This document shows positions 16,901 to 25,888 of a stretch of DNA of 64,000 bases, one piece after another (positions within the stretch are counted from its first letter, which is position 1; every line of letters begins with the position of its first letter). The translations under genes were made by a program, and so were the position numbers. The stretch is taken from positions 2,666,001-2,730,000 of the forward strand of contig JBMNLP010000001.1 of NCBI GenBank assembly GCA_050952845.1. The letters are read 5' to 3'. The notes beneath the pieces are model-generated. The model was not told where the DNA came from. It did no database searches and saw only the letters and a program-made list of their open reading frames with translations. The DNA is from JAGVSV01 sp050952845. Lineage in GTDB: Bacteria; Bacillota; Clostridia; Christensenellales; Aristaeellaceae.

Positions 16901-18212
16901 TCACGACCGCCGGGCTGGAGTTAGAGTTGAACATTCCGCCGCCGTACCGGTCCGCCGTGTTGCCGGAGAAGGTGCAATTGACCACCGTAGGATCGGAATC
17001 ACCGTTGTTCATCCCGCCGCCGTACTTGTCCGCCGTGTTGCCGGAGAAGGTGCAGTTCACGATCGCCGGGCTGGAGAAGATATTGATCATCCCGCCGCCT
17101 TCTTTTGCCGTGTTGCCGGAGAAGGTGCAGTTCACGACCGCCAGGCTGGAGGAAGAACCGCCGTTGGCCATCCCGCCGCCGTTACCGTCCAGCGCTTTAT
17201 TGCCCATGAAGGCGCAGTTCGTGACCGTCGGGCTGGAGGAAGAATTGTTGACCATCCCGCCGCCGCCTTGTTCTGCCGTGTTGCCGGAGAAGACGCAGTT
17301 CGTGACCGTCGGGCTGGAGTTGTAGTTGTTGCATATCCCGCCGCCTTCTTTTGCCGTGTTGCCGGAGAAGGTGCAGTTCGTGACCGTCGGGCTGGAGGAT
17401 GAACTGTTGATCATCCCGCCACCGAGAAACGCCTCGTTATCGGAGAAGGTGCAGTTCACGACCGCCGGGCTGGAGTTATCCCAGTTGCAAATCCCGCCGC
17501 CCTCATGGTTCGACATGTTTCCAGAGAAGGTACAATTCTCAACCTTCGGGCTGGAGGAAGAATTGTTGATCATCCCGCCGCCGCCTTGTTCTGCCGTGTT
17601 GCCGGAAAATGTGCAGTTTGTTACTGTCGGGCTGGAATAAGCATTGTACATCCCGCCGCCGTTAGTCGCATTGTTGGATTGGAAGGTGCAATTGGCCACC
17701 GTCGGACTGGAGTTTTCGTTGTACATCCCACCGCCGGACCAATCCTTAAAAGTGGTTCCTTTCGCGTCGCCGCCCGTGATGGTGAAGCCGTCCAGCCGCG
17801 TATCGGCGGGGGTCGCGCCCCACTCGCCCTTCACAACGTGGTAGACGTTTCTGCTTTCGTCTATTTTGCCGCTCAGGGTGGTTTTGTTGGTCGCCCAGTC
17901 GCGGGCGTCTACGCTCTCCTCTGTTCCGGCAAAGCCGCCGTAGACCTTGACGCCTCTTTTCAAAAGGAAGGTGTCCGACTGGTTCCCACCCGGGCTGTAG
18001 GTCCCCTTCGCCACCCAGATTTCGTCGCCGGAACTGGCGCTATCCATGATGCCCTTCAGGTCTGATGAGGCAGCGTCCCACCCGCCGATGCCACTTCCGG
18101 TTCCGGTCTCCGTTACATAGTACCTTTTCGGCTCCGCCGCCGCCCTCTGCCATGGCAGCGCCGCCAGAACCATCAGCGCCAGCATCAGGAATACAACCCT
18201 CTTCGTTTTCAT
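10908..18212 (-). CDS. Giant sortase-anchored adhesin B (beta-helix, Ig-like array, Cna-B-like, IPQTG)
   Basis: Predicted cell-wall protein of 2434 residues. Order: signal peptide (1-27); first right-handed beta-helix (about 30-590) built from repeats such as NCTFSGNTA...GGGMYN; InlB-type repeat (about 590-665); one Big_2 domain; second beta-helix (about 750-1190); two more InlB-like segments; ten Big_2 domains of 86 residues (about 1345-2194); a clostridial surface-protein module; a Cna-B-like domain (IDWTLYDEQDRVAHKLFNKK); and the sorting signal IPQTGD, a hydrophobic helix and RRRKK. ATG 18212 is preceded by GGAGG at the same spacing as in its paralog. It lies 87 bases downstream of adhesin A and probably shares its transcript. 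A role in adhesion is inferred from architecture. Confidence 0.9.
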   Translation of the reverse strand: MKTKRVVFLMLALMVLAALPWQRAAAEPKRYYVTETGTGSGIGGWDAASSDLKGIMDSASSGDEIWVAKGTYSPGGNQSDTFLLKRGVKVYGGFAGTEESVDARDWATNKTTLSGKIDESRNVYHVVKGEWGATPADTRLDGFTITGGDAKGTTFKDWSGGGMYNENSSPTVANCTFQSNNATNGGGMYNAYSSPTVTNCTFSGNTAEQGGGGMINNSSSSPKVENCTFSGNMSNHEGGGICNWDNSSPAVVNCTFSDNEAFLGGGMINSSSSSPTVTNCTFSGNTAKEGGGICNNYNSSPTVTNCVFSGNTAEQGGGGMVNNSSSSPTVTNCAFMGNKALDGNGGGMANGGSSSSLAVVNCTFSGNTAKEGGGMINIFSSPAIVNCTFSGNTADKYGGGMNNGDSDPTVVNCTFSGNTADRYGGGMFNSNSSPAVVNCTFSGNTADQYGGGMFNSNSSPTLANTILWGNTAPSDNNGPDIYQDSGTFTLKSCVVGTYKLVNNASEHTSDLIQTDPKLNALDKAGNPTGVSTNVYIYELQAGSSAIDKGLPVGTEIVANSGITVPATDQRGVPRRTGDDVVDIGAYEDEAHYTVTFDANGGTGYMKDSKVLDGQAFTFPPNGFEPPTGQQFDAWAIGNVNGTQKNPGETYTFTDNTIVFALWEVAVTGVTVSPETLTLTAGGAAGTLTATVQPDNATDKTVTWTSGNESVATVAADGEVTPVAEGETKITATTSNGKTAECAVTVRAAGPNIWYVTKSGAGKKNGVSWANASPDLKAIMNFAQPGDQVWVAAGTYSPGGEKTDTFLLKKGVMVYGGFAGGETDLSARNWVTNVTTLNGGNNVYHVVKGGSGAATDDTRLDGFTITGGNADGDLGSGNSDGGGMFNYGSSPTVANCTFSGNMAIISGGMYNNGSSPAVENCIFSGNTANIHGGGMYNDSSSPTVTNCTFSGNTANEAGGGMYNINSSPTVDNCTFTANTANGGGGMYNVSSSPAVTNCAFSGNTANNSGGGMRNWSSSPAVTNCTFSGNTANNGGGMNNYNSSPAVTNCTFSGNTANMLGGGMESYYNSSPTLANTILWGNTAANDSSSADIYQNGSTLTLKNCVVGTYKLYGAVENTSGLIQENPRLNGFDANLAATNDPANVYIYKLGSGSPAIDKGLDVGTHNGVTVPNKDQLGTGRPQGTGVDIGAFEAILCTVTYDKNGGDGDMTPDAAVVGVAFELPACTFTPPTGQKFNAWAIGSVSGTPVSAGNTYTFDADTTVFALWEPANYQVKVNGGTSTPPNSAAYNTPVTITANPAPSGQRFINWTVVSGGASLADANAATTTFTMPASDVEVTANFENIPVTGVTLDRTALTLTVGGAATLTAAVEPADAANQNVTWASDKPAIAAVDNGKVTAVSVGTATITVTTEEGSHQATCTVTVNPVAVTGVTLDQETLTLTAGGATGTLTATVAPADAANKNVTWASSNEAVATVADGVVTPKAVGTATITVKTVDGGKTATCTVNVQAAVVSVTGVTVEPTTLTLTAGGATGTLKATVAPADATNKNVTWASSNEAAATVANGVVTPKAVGTATITVKTVDGNKTATCTVTVQAAAVPVTGVKLNKTSTTLIVGGSETLIATVEPGTATNKNVTWSSSNASVATVDNSGKVTAKAPGTATITVTTMDGGKKATCTVTVSATAVPVTGVKLNKTATSMVVGGTEALFATIEPNTATNRNVTWSSSNAGVATVDAAGKVRAVGVGTATITVTTVDGGKTATCTVTVSATAVPVTGVKLNKTATSMVVGGTEALFATIEPNTATNRNVTWSSSNAGVATVDAAGKVKAVGVGTATITVTTVDGGKTASCTVTVSATAVPVTGVKLNKTATSMVVGGTETLFKTITPAHATNQNVTWSSSNASVATVDASGKVTAVGVGTATITVTTVDGGKTASCTVTVSATAVPVTGVKLNKTATSMVVGGTEALFATIEPNTATNRNVTWSSSNAGVATVDAAGKVRAVGVGTATITVTTVDGGKTAACTVTVTAAAVPVTGVALNKSAVALTVGGTETLTATVAPDKATNKNVTWRSSAPAIAAVDNGGKVKAVAPGTTTITVTTADGGKTASCTVTVTAAAVPVTGVALNKSAVALTVGGTETLTATVAPDKATNKNVTWRSSAPAIAAVDASGKVRAVAPGTATITVTTEDGGKTAACSVTVRSSGIHYSPFSGNNQTYTRKSGLPLVIIIKRNVDDHKTFALFRHLMMDGALVSESYYTREEGSLIIRLKSSWLDILAAGLHTLSVIFEDGEAQAAFTIQAMPGSFEDVAVPSDTFTFTKQWQGGKESGIDWTLYDEQDRVAHKLFNKKIKSETEWYYEAWFSGPVCRYVVEKPVAGYTTRYQNVGIYAGITDRCCDGGTIINHKIPQTGDQANPALWAGMALLGLAGIGAALRLGRRRKK
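11630..14175 (-). repeat. 258-bp repeat array encoding ten Big_2 domains
   Basis: Ten in-frame 258-bp units lie in tandem. Units 5, 6 and 8, of the type VTGVKLNKTATSMVVGGTEA, are nearly identical. The last two units form a second subtype (VALNKSAVALTVGG). Equivalent units occur in adhesin A, so both loci could exchange by recombination. Confidence 0.85.
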
Positions 18213-18299
18213 GGATGCCCTGTCCTCCCGCTTGTTTGCCAAATCCTGCATTGGTTCGTATATGTCTTCATACTCTCACTGATTTGTAGTCCGAGCGCA

Positions 18300-21200
18300 T
18301 TATTTTTCCGCTTTCCGCCGCCTGCCCAGCCGCAGCGCGGCGCCGATGCCCGCCAGGCCCAGCAGCGCCATGCCGGCCCACAGCGCCGGGTTGGCCTGGT
18401 CCCCCGTCTGGGGAATTTTGTGGTTGATGATCGTGCCGCCGTCGCAGCACCGGTCCGTGATGCCGGCATAGATGCCTACATTTTGATAGCGCGTTGTGTA
18501 GCCCGCCACGGGCTTCTCCACCACATAGCGGCACACCGGGCCGCTGAACCACGCCTCATAATACCATTCGGTTTCGCTTTTGATCTTCTTGTTGAACAGC
18601 TTGTGGGCCACCCGGTCCTGCTCATCGTACAAAGTCCAGTCGATGCCGCTTTCCTTCCCGCCCTGCCACAGCTTGGTGAAGGTGAACGTATCGCTGGGCA
18701 CGGCCACATCCTCAAAGCTGCCCGGCCTGGCCTGAATGGTGAAGGCCGCCTGCGCCTCCCCGTCCTCAAAGATCACGCTCAGCGTATGCAGGCCGGCGGC
18801 CAGGATATCCAGCCAGGAGGATTTCAGCCGGATGATCAGGCTGCCTTCTTCCCTGGTGTAGTAGCTTTCCGAAACAAGGGCGCCATCCATCATTAAATGA
18901 CGGAACAGGGCAAAGGTTTTATGGTCATCCACATTCCGCTTGATGATGATCACCAGTGGCAAACCGCTTCTGCGGGTATAGGAGCGGGGTGCGGTATCAG
19001 GCTGCCCGTCACCGGAAAAGGGGGAATAATGGATGCCGGATGACCGCACCGTAACGGAGCAGGCCGCCGTCTTCCCGCCATCCTCCGTGGTTACGGTGAT
19101 GGTGGCCGTGCCGGGGGCGACGGCCCTCACCTTGCCGCTGGCATCCACGGCGGCGATGGCAGGCGCGCTGCTGCGCCAGGTTACGTTCTTGTTGGTAGCC
19201 TTGTCAGGAGCGACCGTCGCGGTCAGCGTTTCGGTGCCGCCCACGGTCAGGGCGACGGCGCTCTTGTTCAGCGCCACGCCCGTGACGGGCACCGCGGTCG
19301 CTGACACCGTCACCATACAGGCAGCTGTTTTCCCGCCGTCCACCGTGGTCACGGTAATGGTGGCTGTACCGACACCAACTGCCGTTACCTTGCCGGCTGC
19401 ATCCACGGTTGCGACGCCGGCATTGCTGCTGCTCCACGTCACGTTCCGGTTGGTGGCGGTATTCGGTTCAATCGTTGCAAACAGCGCTTCCGTGCCGCCT
19501 ACAACCATGCTGGTGGCGGTTTTATTCAGCTTAACGCCCGTGACGGGCACCGCGGTCGCGGTCACCGTCACCGTGCAGGTCGCCTTCTTCCCGCCGTCCA
19601 CCGTGGTTACGGTGATGGTAGCTGTGCCGACACCAACTGCCGTTACCTTGCCGGCTGCGTCCACAGCGGCGATGGTGGGCGCGCTGCTGTTCCAGGTTAC
19701 GTTCCGGTTGGTGGCGGTATTCGGTTCAATCGTCGCAAACAGCGCTTCCGTGCCGCCTACAACCATGCTGGTGGCGGTCTTGTTCAGCTTAACGCCCGTG
19801 ACGGGCACCGCGGTCGCGGTCACCGTCACCGTGCAGGCAGCCGTCTTCCCGCCGTCCACCGTGGTTACGGTGATGGTAGCTGTGCCGACACCAACTGCCG
19901 TTACCTTGCCGGCTGCATCCACGGTTGCGACGCCGGCATTGCTGCTGCTCCACGTCACGTTCCGGTTGGTGGCGGTATTCGGTTCAATCGTTGCAAACAG
20001 CGCTTCCGTACCGCCCACAACCATGCTGGTGGCGGTTTTATTCAGCTTAACGCCCGTGACAGGCACAGCGGTCGCTGATACCGTCACCGTGCAGGATGCC
20101 GTCTTTCCGCCGTCTACGGTGGTTACGGTAATGGTGGCTGTACCGACACCAACTGCCGTTACCTTGCCGGCTGCGTCCACGGCGGCGATGGCAGGCGCAC
20201 TGCTGTTCCAAGTTACGTTCTGGTTGGTGGCGTGCGCGGGGGTGATCGTCTTGAAGAGTGTTTCCGTGCCGCCTACAACCATGCTGGTGGCGGTCTTGTT
20301 CAGCTTAACGCCCGTGACGGGCACAGCGGTCGCTGACACCGTCACCGTACAGGCAGCCGTCTTCCCGCCGTCCACCGTGGTCACGGTGATGGTAGCTGTG
20401 CCAACACCAACTGCCGTTACCTTGCCGCTGGCGTCCACAGCGGCGATGGCGGGCGCGCTGCTGTTCCAGGTTACGTTCTGGTTGGTGGCGGTATTCGGTT
20501 CAATCGTCGCAAACAGCGCTTCCGTACCGCCTACAACCATGCTGGTGGCGGTCTTGTTCAGCTTAACGCCCGTGACGGGCACCGCGGTTGCTGACACCGT
20601 CACCGTGCAGGATGCCGTCTTTCCGCCGTCCACCGTGGTCACGGTGATGGTGGCCGTGCCGGGACCGACGGCGGTCACCTTGCCGCTGGCGTCCACAGCG
20701 GCGATGGCGGGCGCGCTGCTGTTCCAGGTTACGTTCTGGTTGGTGGCGTGCGCGGGGGTGATCGTCTTGAAGAGTGTTTCCGTACCGCCCACAACCATGC
20801 TGGTGGCGGTTTTATTCAGCTTAACGCCTGTGACAGGCACGGCGGTTGCTGACACCGTCACCGTGCAGGTCGCCTTCTTCCCGCCGTCCATCGTGGTCAC
20901 GGTGATGGTGGCCGTGCCGGGAGCCTTTGCCGTTACCTTGCCGCCGTTGTCCACGGTGGCAACGCCGGCATTGCTGCTGCTCCATGTTACGTTCTTGTTG
21001 GTAGCGGTACCCGGTTCTACCGTCGCAATGAGGGTTTCGCTGCCGCCAACGATAAGGGTAGTGGACGTCTTGTTCAGCTTCACGCCCGTGACGGACACCG
21101 TGGCAGCGTTAACCGTCACCGTGCAGGCAGCCGTCTTTCCGCCGTCCACCGTCTTCACCGTAATTGTCGCTGTGCCCACCGCCTTCGGGGTGACCACGCC

Positions 21201-24200
21201 GTCTGCCACGGTGGCTACGGCCTCGTTGCTGGATGCCCAGGTCACGTTCTTGTTGGTCGCGTCTGCCGGCGCTACCGTTGCGGTCAGGGTGCCGGTGGCT
21301 CCGCCCGCTGTCAGGGTCAGCGTTGTCGGGGCCACCGTCACGCCCGTGACGGACACCACAGCCGCCTGCACGTTCACCGTGCAGGTGGCCGTCTTGTTGC
21401 CGTCCACCGTCTTCACCGTAATTGTCGCTGTGCCCACCGCCTTCGGGGTGACCACGCCGTCTGCCACGGTGGCTACAGCCTCGTTGCTGGAGGCCCAGGT
21501 CACATTCTTGTTGGCCGCGTCTGCCGGCGCTACCGTCGCTGTCAGGGTGCCGGTGGCTCCGCCTGCTGTCAGGGTCAACGTTTCCTGATCCAGCGTCACC
21601 CCCGTGACGGCCACCGGGTTCACCGTCACCGTACAGGTGGCCTGATGGCTGCCCTCCTGCGTGGTCACGGTGATGGTAGCCGTGCCGACGCTAACCGCCG
21701 TCACCACGCCGTTATCCACAGCGGCGATGGCGGGCTTATCGCTGGCCCAGGTCACGTTCTGATTGGCGGCATCGCTCGGCGCAACCGTCGCGGTCAGCGT
21801 TGCGGCGCCGCCCACCGTCAGGGTGAGGGCGGTCCTGTCCAGCGTCACGCCCGTAACGGGGATGTTTTCAAAGTTCGCGGTGATTTCCACATCATTTGCG
21901 GGCATGGTAAAGGTGGTGGTGGCGGCGCTCGCGTCGGCGAGGATTGCGCCGCCGCTGACGACCGTCCAGCCGATGAACCGCTGGCCTGATGGCGTGTTTG
22001 CCGTAATGGTAACGGGCGTATTGTACGCTGCCGTGTTAGCAGGCGTTGACGTGCCGCCGTTCACCTTCACCTGATAGTTGGCAGGCTCCCACAAGGCAAA
22101 GACCGTGGTGTCGGCATCAAAGGTATAGGTATTCCCCGCGCTTACCGGCGTGCCGTTCACGCTGCCGATGGCCCAGGCCTTAAAGGCATTATATCCTGTC
22201 GGCGGCGTAAAGGTACATGCCGGCAGTTCAAAGGCCACGCCCACAACCGCGGCGCCGGCTGCCATATCTTCTCCCCCGCCGCCGTTCTTATCGTACATGA
22301 CGGTACACAACACCGCTTCAAAAGCGCCGATGTCCACGCCCGTTCCCTGCGGTCTGCCCGTGCCAAGCTGGTCCTTATTGGGAACTGTGACGCCGCTATG
22401 AGTACCGACATCCAGCCCCTTGTCTATCGCCGGGCTGCCGGAGCCCAATTTATAGATGTACACGATGGCGGGGTTATTTGTGGCCGCAAGGTTCGCGTCA
22501 AACCCGTTCAGCCTGGGGTTTTCTTGGATGAGGCCGCTTGTGTTTTCAACCGCCCCGTCAAGTTTATAGGTTCCAACCACGCAGTTTTGCAGGGTGAGGG
22601 TACTGCCGTTCTGACAGATGTCCGGCCCCCAATCGGCGGGGGCGGTATTACCCCACAGGATGGTGTTGACCGCCGTCGGGCTGGAGTTGTAATAGTTGTG
22701 CATCCCGCCGCCGCCGCCGTTGCTTGCCGTGTTGCCGGAGAAGGTGCAGTTCACGACCGCCGGGCTGGAGTTACTATAGTTGCACATCCCGCCGCCGTAC
22801 ATGCCCGCCCTGTTGCCGGAGAAGGTGCAGTTCACGACCACCGGGCTGGAGTTATCACCGTTGTACATCCCACCGCCGATGCCCGCCGTGTAGCCGTTGC
22901 CGGAGAAGGTACAGTTTGTTACTTTCGGGCTGGAGTTACTATAGTTGCACATCCCGCCGCCGCTACCCGCCTCGTTGCCGGTGAAGGCGCAGTTTGTTAC
23001 CGTCGGGCTGGACCCATCATTAAACATCCCGCCGCCTTTCGCGTTACCAGTCCATGTCGTGTTGCCGGAAAAGACGCAGTTTTCCACCGTCGGGTTGGAG
23101 TTTACATTGTGCATCCCGCCGCCGCCGCAGCCCTGGGCACCAGACTCTGTCGTGTTGCCGGTGAAGGTGCAGTTTGTTACCGTCGGGCTGGACCCATTGT
23201 TGTACATCCCGCCGCCGGAATCATATGCCGTGTTGCTGGAAAAAACGCAGTTTGCCACCGCCGGGCCGGAGTTACGATTGTACATCCCGCCGCCGTTTCC
23301 GATCGCCGTGTTGCCGGAAAAGACGCAGTTTGCCACCGTGGGGCTGGAGCTTACGTTATACATCCCGCCGCCGAGCTTATCAGCAAAATTAGATCCATTG
23401 GCCTTGCCGCCCGTGATGGTGAAGCCGTCCAGCCGCGTGTCGGCGGGGGTCGCGCCCCCCTGACCGGTTACGACATGCCAGTTTGTGCTGTTGCCGTTCA
23501 GGGTGGTCACGTTACTAACCCAGTTACGGGCGGACAAGTCCGTTTCTCCGCCGGCAAAACCGCCGTAAACCTTGAGGCCTGCTTTTAACAGGAAGGTGTC
23601 CGACTGGTTCCCACCCGGGCTGTAGTTGCCCGCGGCTACCCAGACTTGGTCGCCGGGTTGGGCAAAATTCATGATTGCCTTGAGGTCGGGTGAAGCGTTG
23701 GCCCAGCTAACGCCGTTCTTCTTCCCGGCGCCGCTTTGGGTTACATACCAGATATTCGGCCCTGCGGCCCGCACGGTGACGGCGCATTCAGCCGTCTTGC
23801 CGTTCGAGGTTGTAGCTGTAATTTTCGTTTCGCCCTCGGCTTGGGGGGTGACTTCGCCGTTTGCCGCCACAGTCGCCACGGCTTCATTGCCGGATGTCCA
23901 GGTAACCGTCTTGTCGGTCGCGTTATCCGGCTGTACCGTGGCTGTCAGGGTGCCGGCGGCACCGCCTGCGGTTAAGGTCAGGGTTTCAGGAGATACCGTT
24001 ACGCCCGTGACGGCAACCTCCCACAAGGCAAAGACAATGGTATTATCAGTAAATGTATATGTCTCCCCCGGGTTTTTCTGCGTGCCGTTCACGCTGCCGA
24101 TGGCCCAGGCCTTAAACTGGTTCCCTGTCGGCGGCGTAAAGGTACATGCCGGCAGTTCAAAGGCCACGCCTTTGACCGCGGCGCCGGCTGCCATATCTTC

Positions 24201-25724
24201 TCCCCCGCCGCCGTTCTTATCGTACATGACGGTACACAACACCGCTTCAAAAGCGCCGATGTCTACGCCCGCCCCCTGCGGTCTGCCCGTGCCAAGCTGG
24301 TCCTTATTGGGAACGGTGATGTTTTCGCTATTGTTGATGTTCAACCCCGCGTCTATCGCCGGGCTGCCGGAGCCCAAGGCATAGATGTAAACATTGGCGA
24401 GGTCCGTTTCGGGCGCTAAATTCGCATCAAGCCCGTTTAGCCTGGGGTTTTCTTGGATGAGGCCGCTTATGTTTTCAACCACCCCGATAAGTTTATAGGT
24501 TCCAACCACGCAGCTTTTCAGGGTAAGGGTACTGCCGTTCTGAAAGATATCCGGACCATCACTATCACTGGGGGCAGTATTGCCCCACAGGATGGTGTTG
24601 GCCAGCGTCGGGCTGGAGCCATCGTTGCACATCCCGCCGCCGTATGGGGCTGTGTTGCCCGAGAAGGTGCAGTTCACGACCGTCGGGCTGGAGCCATCGT
24701 TGTACATCCCGCCGCCGTACAGGGCTGCTGTGTTGCCCGAGAAGGTGCAGTTCACGACCGTCGGGCTGGAGCCATCGTTGCACATCCCGCCGCCGTATGG
24801 GGCTGTGTTGCCCGAGAAGGTGCAGTTCACGACCGCCGGGCTGGAGTTGGAGATATTGTACATTCCGCCGCCGTTTCCGATCGCCGTGTTGCCGGAAAAG
24901 ACGCAGCCCGTCACATCCGGGCTAGAGTCTTCGTTGTACATCCCGCCGCCGGAACTATATGCCGTGTTGCTGGAAAAAACGCAGTTTTCCACCGTGGGGC
25001 TGGAGTTACTCGAGTTGCGCATCCCGCCGCCGGAATAATTTGCCGTGTTGCCGGAAAAGACGCAGTTGGCCACCGTGGGGCTGGAGTTACTCGAGTTGCA
25101 CATCCCGCCGCCATCAAACGCCGTGTTGTCGGAAAAGTCGCAGTTCTCCACCGCCGGGCTGGAACCTCTATTGTACATCCCGCCGCCGTAATTCGCCGTG
25201 TTGCCGGAAAAGACGCAGTTTGCCACCGTGGGGCTGGAGCTTACGTTATACATCCCGCTGCCGAGCTTATCAGCAGGATTAGATCCATTAGCCTTGCCGC
25301 CCGTGATGGTAAAGCCGTCAAGGCGGGTGTTATCGGCTGCCGCGCCCGCCTCGCCTGTCACGACATGCCAGTTTGTGCTGTTGCCGTTCAGGGTGGTTTT
25401 GTTGCTATCGTTTAAAACGCGCTGATCTAAGCTCGTCTCGGTTCCCACAAAGCCCCCGTAGACCTTGACGCCTGCTTTCAAAAGGAGGGTATCCGTCCCA
25501 TCGCCGCCCGGGCTGTAGGTCCCCTTCGCTACCCAGATCTCGTCGCCGGAACTGGCGTTATCCATGATGGCCTTCAGGTTCGGCGAGGCATCCGCCCAGC
25601 TGGTGCCGTTGCCGGTGCCGCCCTGCATTACGTAGTACCTCGTCCCCGCCGCCGCCCTCTGCCATGGCAGCGCCGCCAGCACCATCAGCGCCAGCATCAG
25701 GAATACAACCCTCTTCGTTTTCAT
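18300..25724 (-). CDS. Giant sortase-anchored adhesin A (paralog of adhesin B)
   Basis: Predicted cell-wall protein of 2474 residues with the same plan as its neighbour: signal peptide (MKTKRVVFLMLALMVLAALP); beta-helix (about 28-495); InlB-like repeat (495-570); Big_2 (570-650); second beta-helix (655-1135); two InlB-like segments (1135-1290); eleven Big_2 domains (1290-2230); the C-terminal module; Cna-B-like domain; then IPQTGD, a membrane helix and RRRKAEK. The signal peptide and last 200 residues are nearly identical to adhesin B, while the beta-helices differ in repeat number and order. GGGAGG lies 11 bases before ATG 25724. Genes for a response regulator and histidine kinase lie immediately upstream on the same strand. 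Confidence 0.9.
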   Translation of the reverse strand: MKTKRVVFLMLALMVLAALPWQRAAAGTRYYVMQGGTGNGTSWADASPNLKAIMDNASSGDEIWVAKGTYSPGGDGTDTLLLKAGVKVYGGFVGTETSLDQRVLNDSNKTTLNGNSTNWHVVTGEAGAAADNTRLDGFTITGGKANGSNPADKLGSGMYNVSSSPTVANCVFSGNTANYGGGMYNRGSSPAVENCDFSDNTAFDGGGMCNSSNSSPTVANCVFSGNTANYSGGGMRNSSNSSPTVENCVFSSNTAYSSGGGMYNEDSSPDVTGCVFSGNTAIGNGGGMYNISNSSPAVVNCTFSGNTAPYGGGMCNDGSSPTVVNCTFSGNTAALYGGGMYNDGSSPTVVNCTFSGNTAPYGGGMCNDGSSPTLANTILWGNTAPSDSDGPDIFQNGSTLTLKSCVVGTYKLIGVVENISGLIQENPRLNGLDANLAPETDLANVYIYALGSGSPAIDAGLNINNSENITVPNKDQLGTGRPQGAGVDIGAFEAVLCTVMYDKNGGGGEDMAAGAAVKGVAFELPACTFTPPTGNQFKAWAIGSVNGTQKNPGETYTFTDNTIVFALWEVAVTGVTVSPETLTLTAGGAAGTLTATVQPDNATDKTVTWTSGNEAVATVAANGEVTPQAEGETKITATTSNGKTAECAVTVRAAGPNIWYVTQSGAGKKNGVSWANASPDLKAIMNFAQPGDQVWVAAGNYSPGGNQSDTFLLKAGLKVYGGFAGGETDLSARNWVSNVTTLNGNSTNWHVVTGQGGATPADTRLDGFTITGGKANGSNFADKLGGGMYNVSSSPTVANCVFSGNTAIGNGGGMYNRNSGPAVANCVFSSNTAYDSGGGMYNNGSSPTVTNCTFTGNTTESGAQGCGGGGMHNVNSNPTVENCVFSGNTTWTGNAKGGGMFNDGSSPTVTNCAFTGNEAGSGGGMCNYSNSSPKVTNCTFSGNGYTAGIGGGMYNGDNSSPVVVNCTFSGNRAGMYGGGMCNYSNSSPAVVNCTFSGNTASNGGGGGMHNYYNSSPTAVNTILWGNTAPADWGPDICQNGSTLTLQNCVVGTYKLDGAVENTSGLIQENPRLNGFDANLAATNNPAIVYIYKLGSGSPAIDKGLDVGTHSGVTVPNKDQLGTGRPQGTGVDIGAFEAVLCTVMYDKNGGGGEDMAAGAAVVGVAFELPACTFTPPTGYNAFKAWAIGSVNGTPVSAGNTYTFDADTTVFALWEPANYQVKVNGGTSTPANTAAYNTPVTITANTPSGQRFIGWTVVSGGAILADASAATTTFTMPANDVEITANFENIPVTGVTLDRTALTLTVGGAATLTATVAPSDAANQNVTWASDKPAIAAVDNGVVTAVSVGTATITVTTQEGSHQATCTVTVNPVAVTGVTLDQETLTLTAGGATGTLTATVAPADAANKNVTWASSNEAVATVADGVVTPKAVGTATITVKTVDGNKTATCTVNVQAAVVSVTGVTVAPTTLTLTAGGATGTLTATVAPADATNKNVTWASSNEAVATVADGVVTPKAVGTATITVKTVDGGKTAACTVTVNAATVSVTGVKLNKTSTTLIVGGSETLIATVEPGTATNKNVTWSSSNAGVATVDNGGKVTAKAPGTATITVTTMDGGKKATCTVTVSATAVPVTGVKLNKTATSMVVGGTETLFKTITPAHATNQNVTWNSSAPAIAAVDASGKVTAVGPGTATITVTTVDGGKTASCTVTVSATAVPVTGVKLNKTATSMVVGGTEALFATIEPNTATNQNVTWNSSAPAIAAVDASGKVTAVGVGTATITVTTVDGGKTAACTVTVSATAVPVTGVKLNKTATSMVVGGTETLFKTITPAHATNQNVTWNSSAPAIAAVDAAGKVTAVGVGTATITVTTVDGGKTASCTVTVSATAVPVTGVKLNKTATSMVVGGTEALFATIEPNTATNRNVTWSSSNAGVATVDAAGKVTAVGVGTATITVTTVDGGKTAACTVTVTATAVPVTGVKLNKTATSMVVGGTEALFATIEPNTATNRNVTWNSSAPTIAAVDAAGKVTAVGVGTATITVTTVDGGKKATCTVTVTATAVPVTGVKLNKTATSMVVGGTEALFATIEPNTATNRNVTWSSSNAGVATVDAAGKVTAVGVGTATITVTTVDGGKTAACMVTVSATAVPVTGVALNKSAVALTVGGTETLTATVAPDKATNKNVTWRSSAPAIAAVDASGKVRAVAPGTATITVTTEDGGKTAACSVTVRSSGIHYSPFSGDGQPDTAPRSYTRRSGLPLVIIIKRNVDDHKTFALFRHLMMDGALVSESYYTREEGSLIIRLKSSWLDILAAGLHTLSVIFEDGEAQAAFTIQARPGSFEDVAVPSDTFTFTKLWQGGKESGIDWTLYDEQDRVAHKLFNKKIKSETEWYYEAWFSGPVCRYVVEKPVAGYTTRYQNVGIYAGITDRCCDGGTIINHKIPQTGDQANPALWAGMALLGLAGIGAALRLGRRRKAEK
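19035..21860 (-). repeat. 258-bp repeat array encoding eleven Big_2 domains
   Basis: Eleven in-frame units of 258 bp. Two sequence variants of the unit core (TETLFKTITPAHATNQ and TEALFATIEPNTATNR) alternate irregularly. Two variants of the next segment (NVTWNSSAPAIAAV or NVTWSSSNAGVATV) are shuffled independently of them, a mosaic pattern typical of gene conversion between units. Confidence 0.85.
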
Positions 25725-25888
25725 GGCTATTCTTTCCTCCCGTCTATTTCCCGGTGATGCCCATATGTCATCCTACTGAAGCCTCTCCCGTTTTTTTCAT
25801 CACAAATAGAAAGCAAAAGCTCCCCTCATAGAATACCATGAAAAAGCCCGTATTCTTGACTGTTAAGATAAATTCACAGTGCTTATCG

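Noticed and set aside
19033..21588. An 851-codon plus-strand open frame antisense to adhesin A
   Set aside because: Same explanation: it exists only because the repeated Big_2 codons have no stop in that antisense frame.
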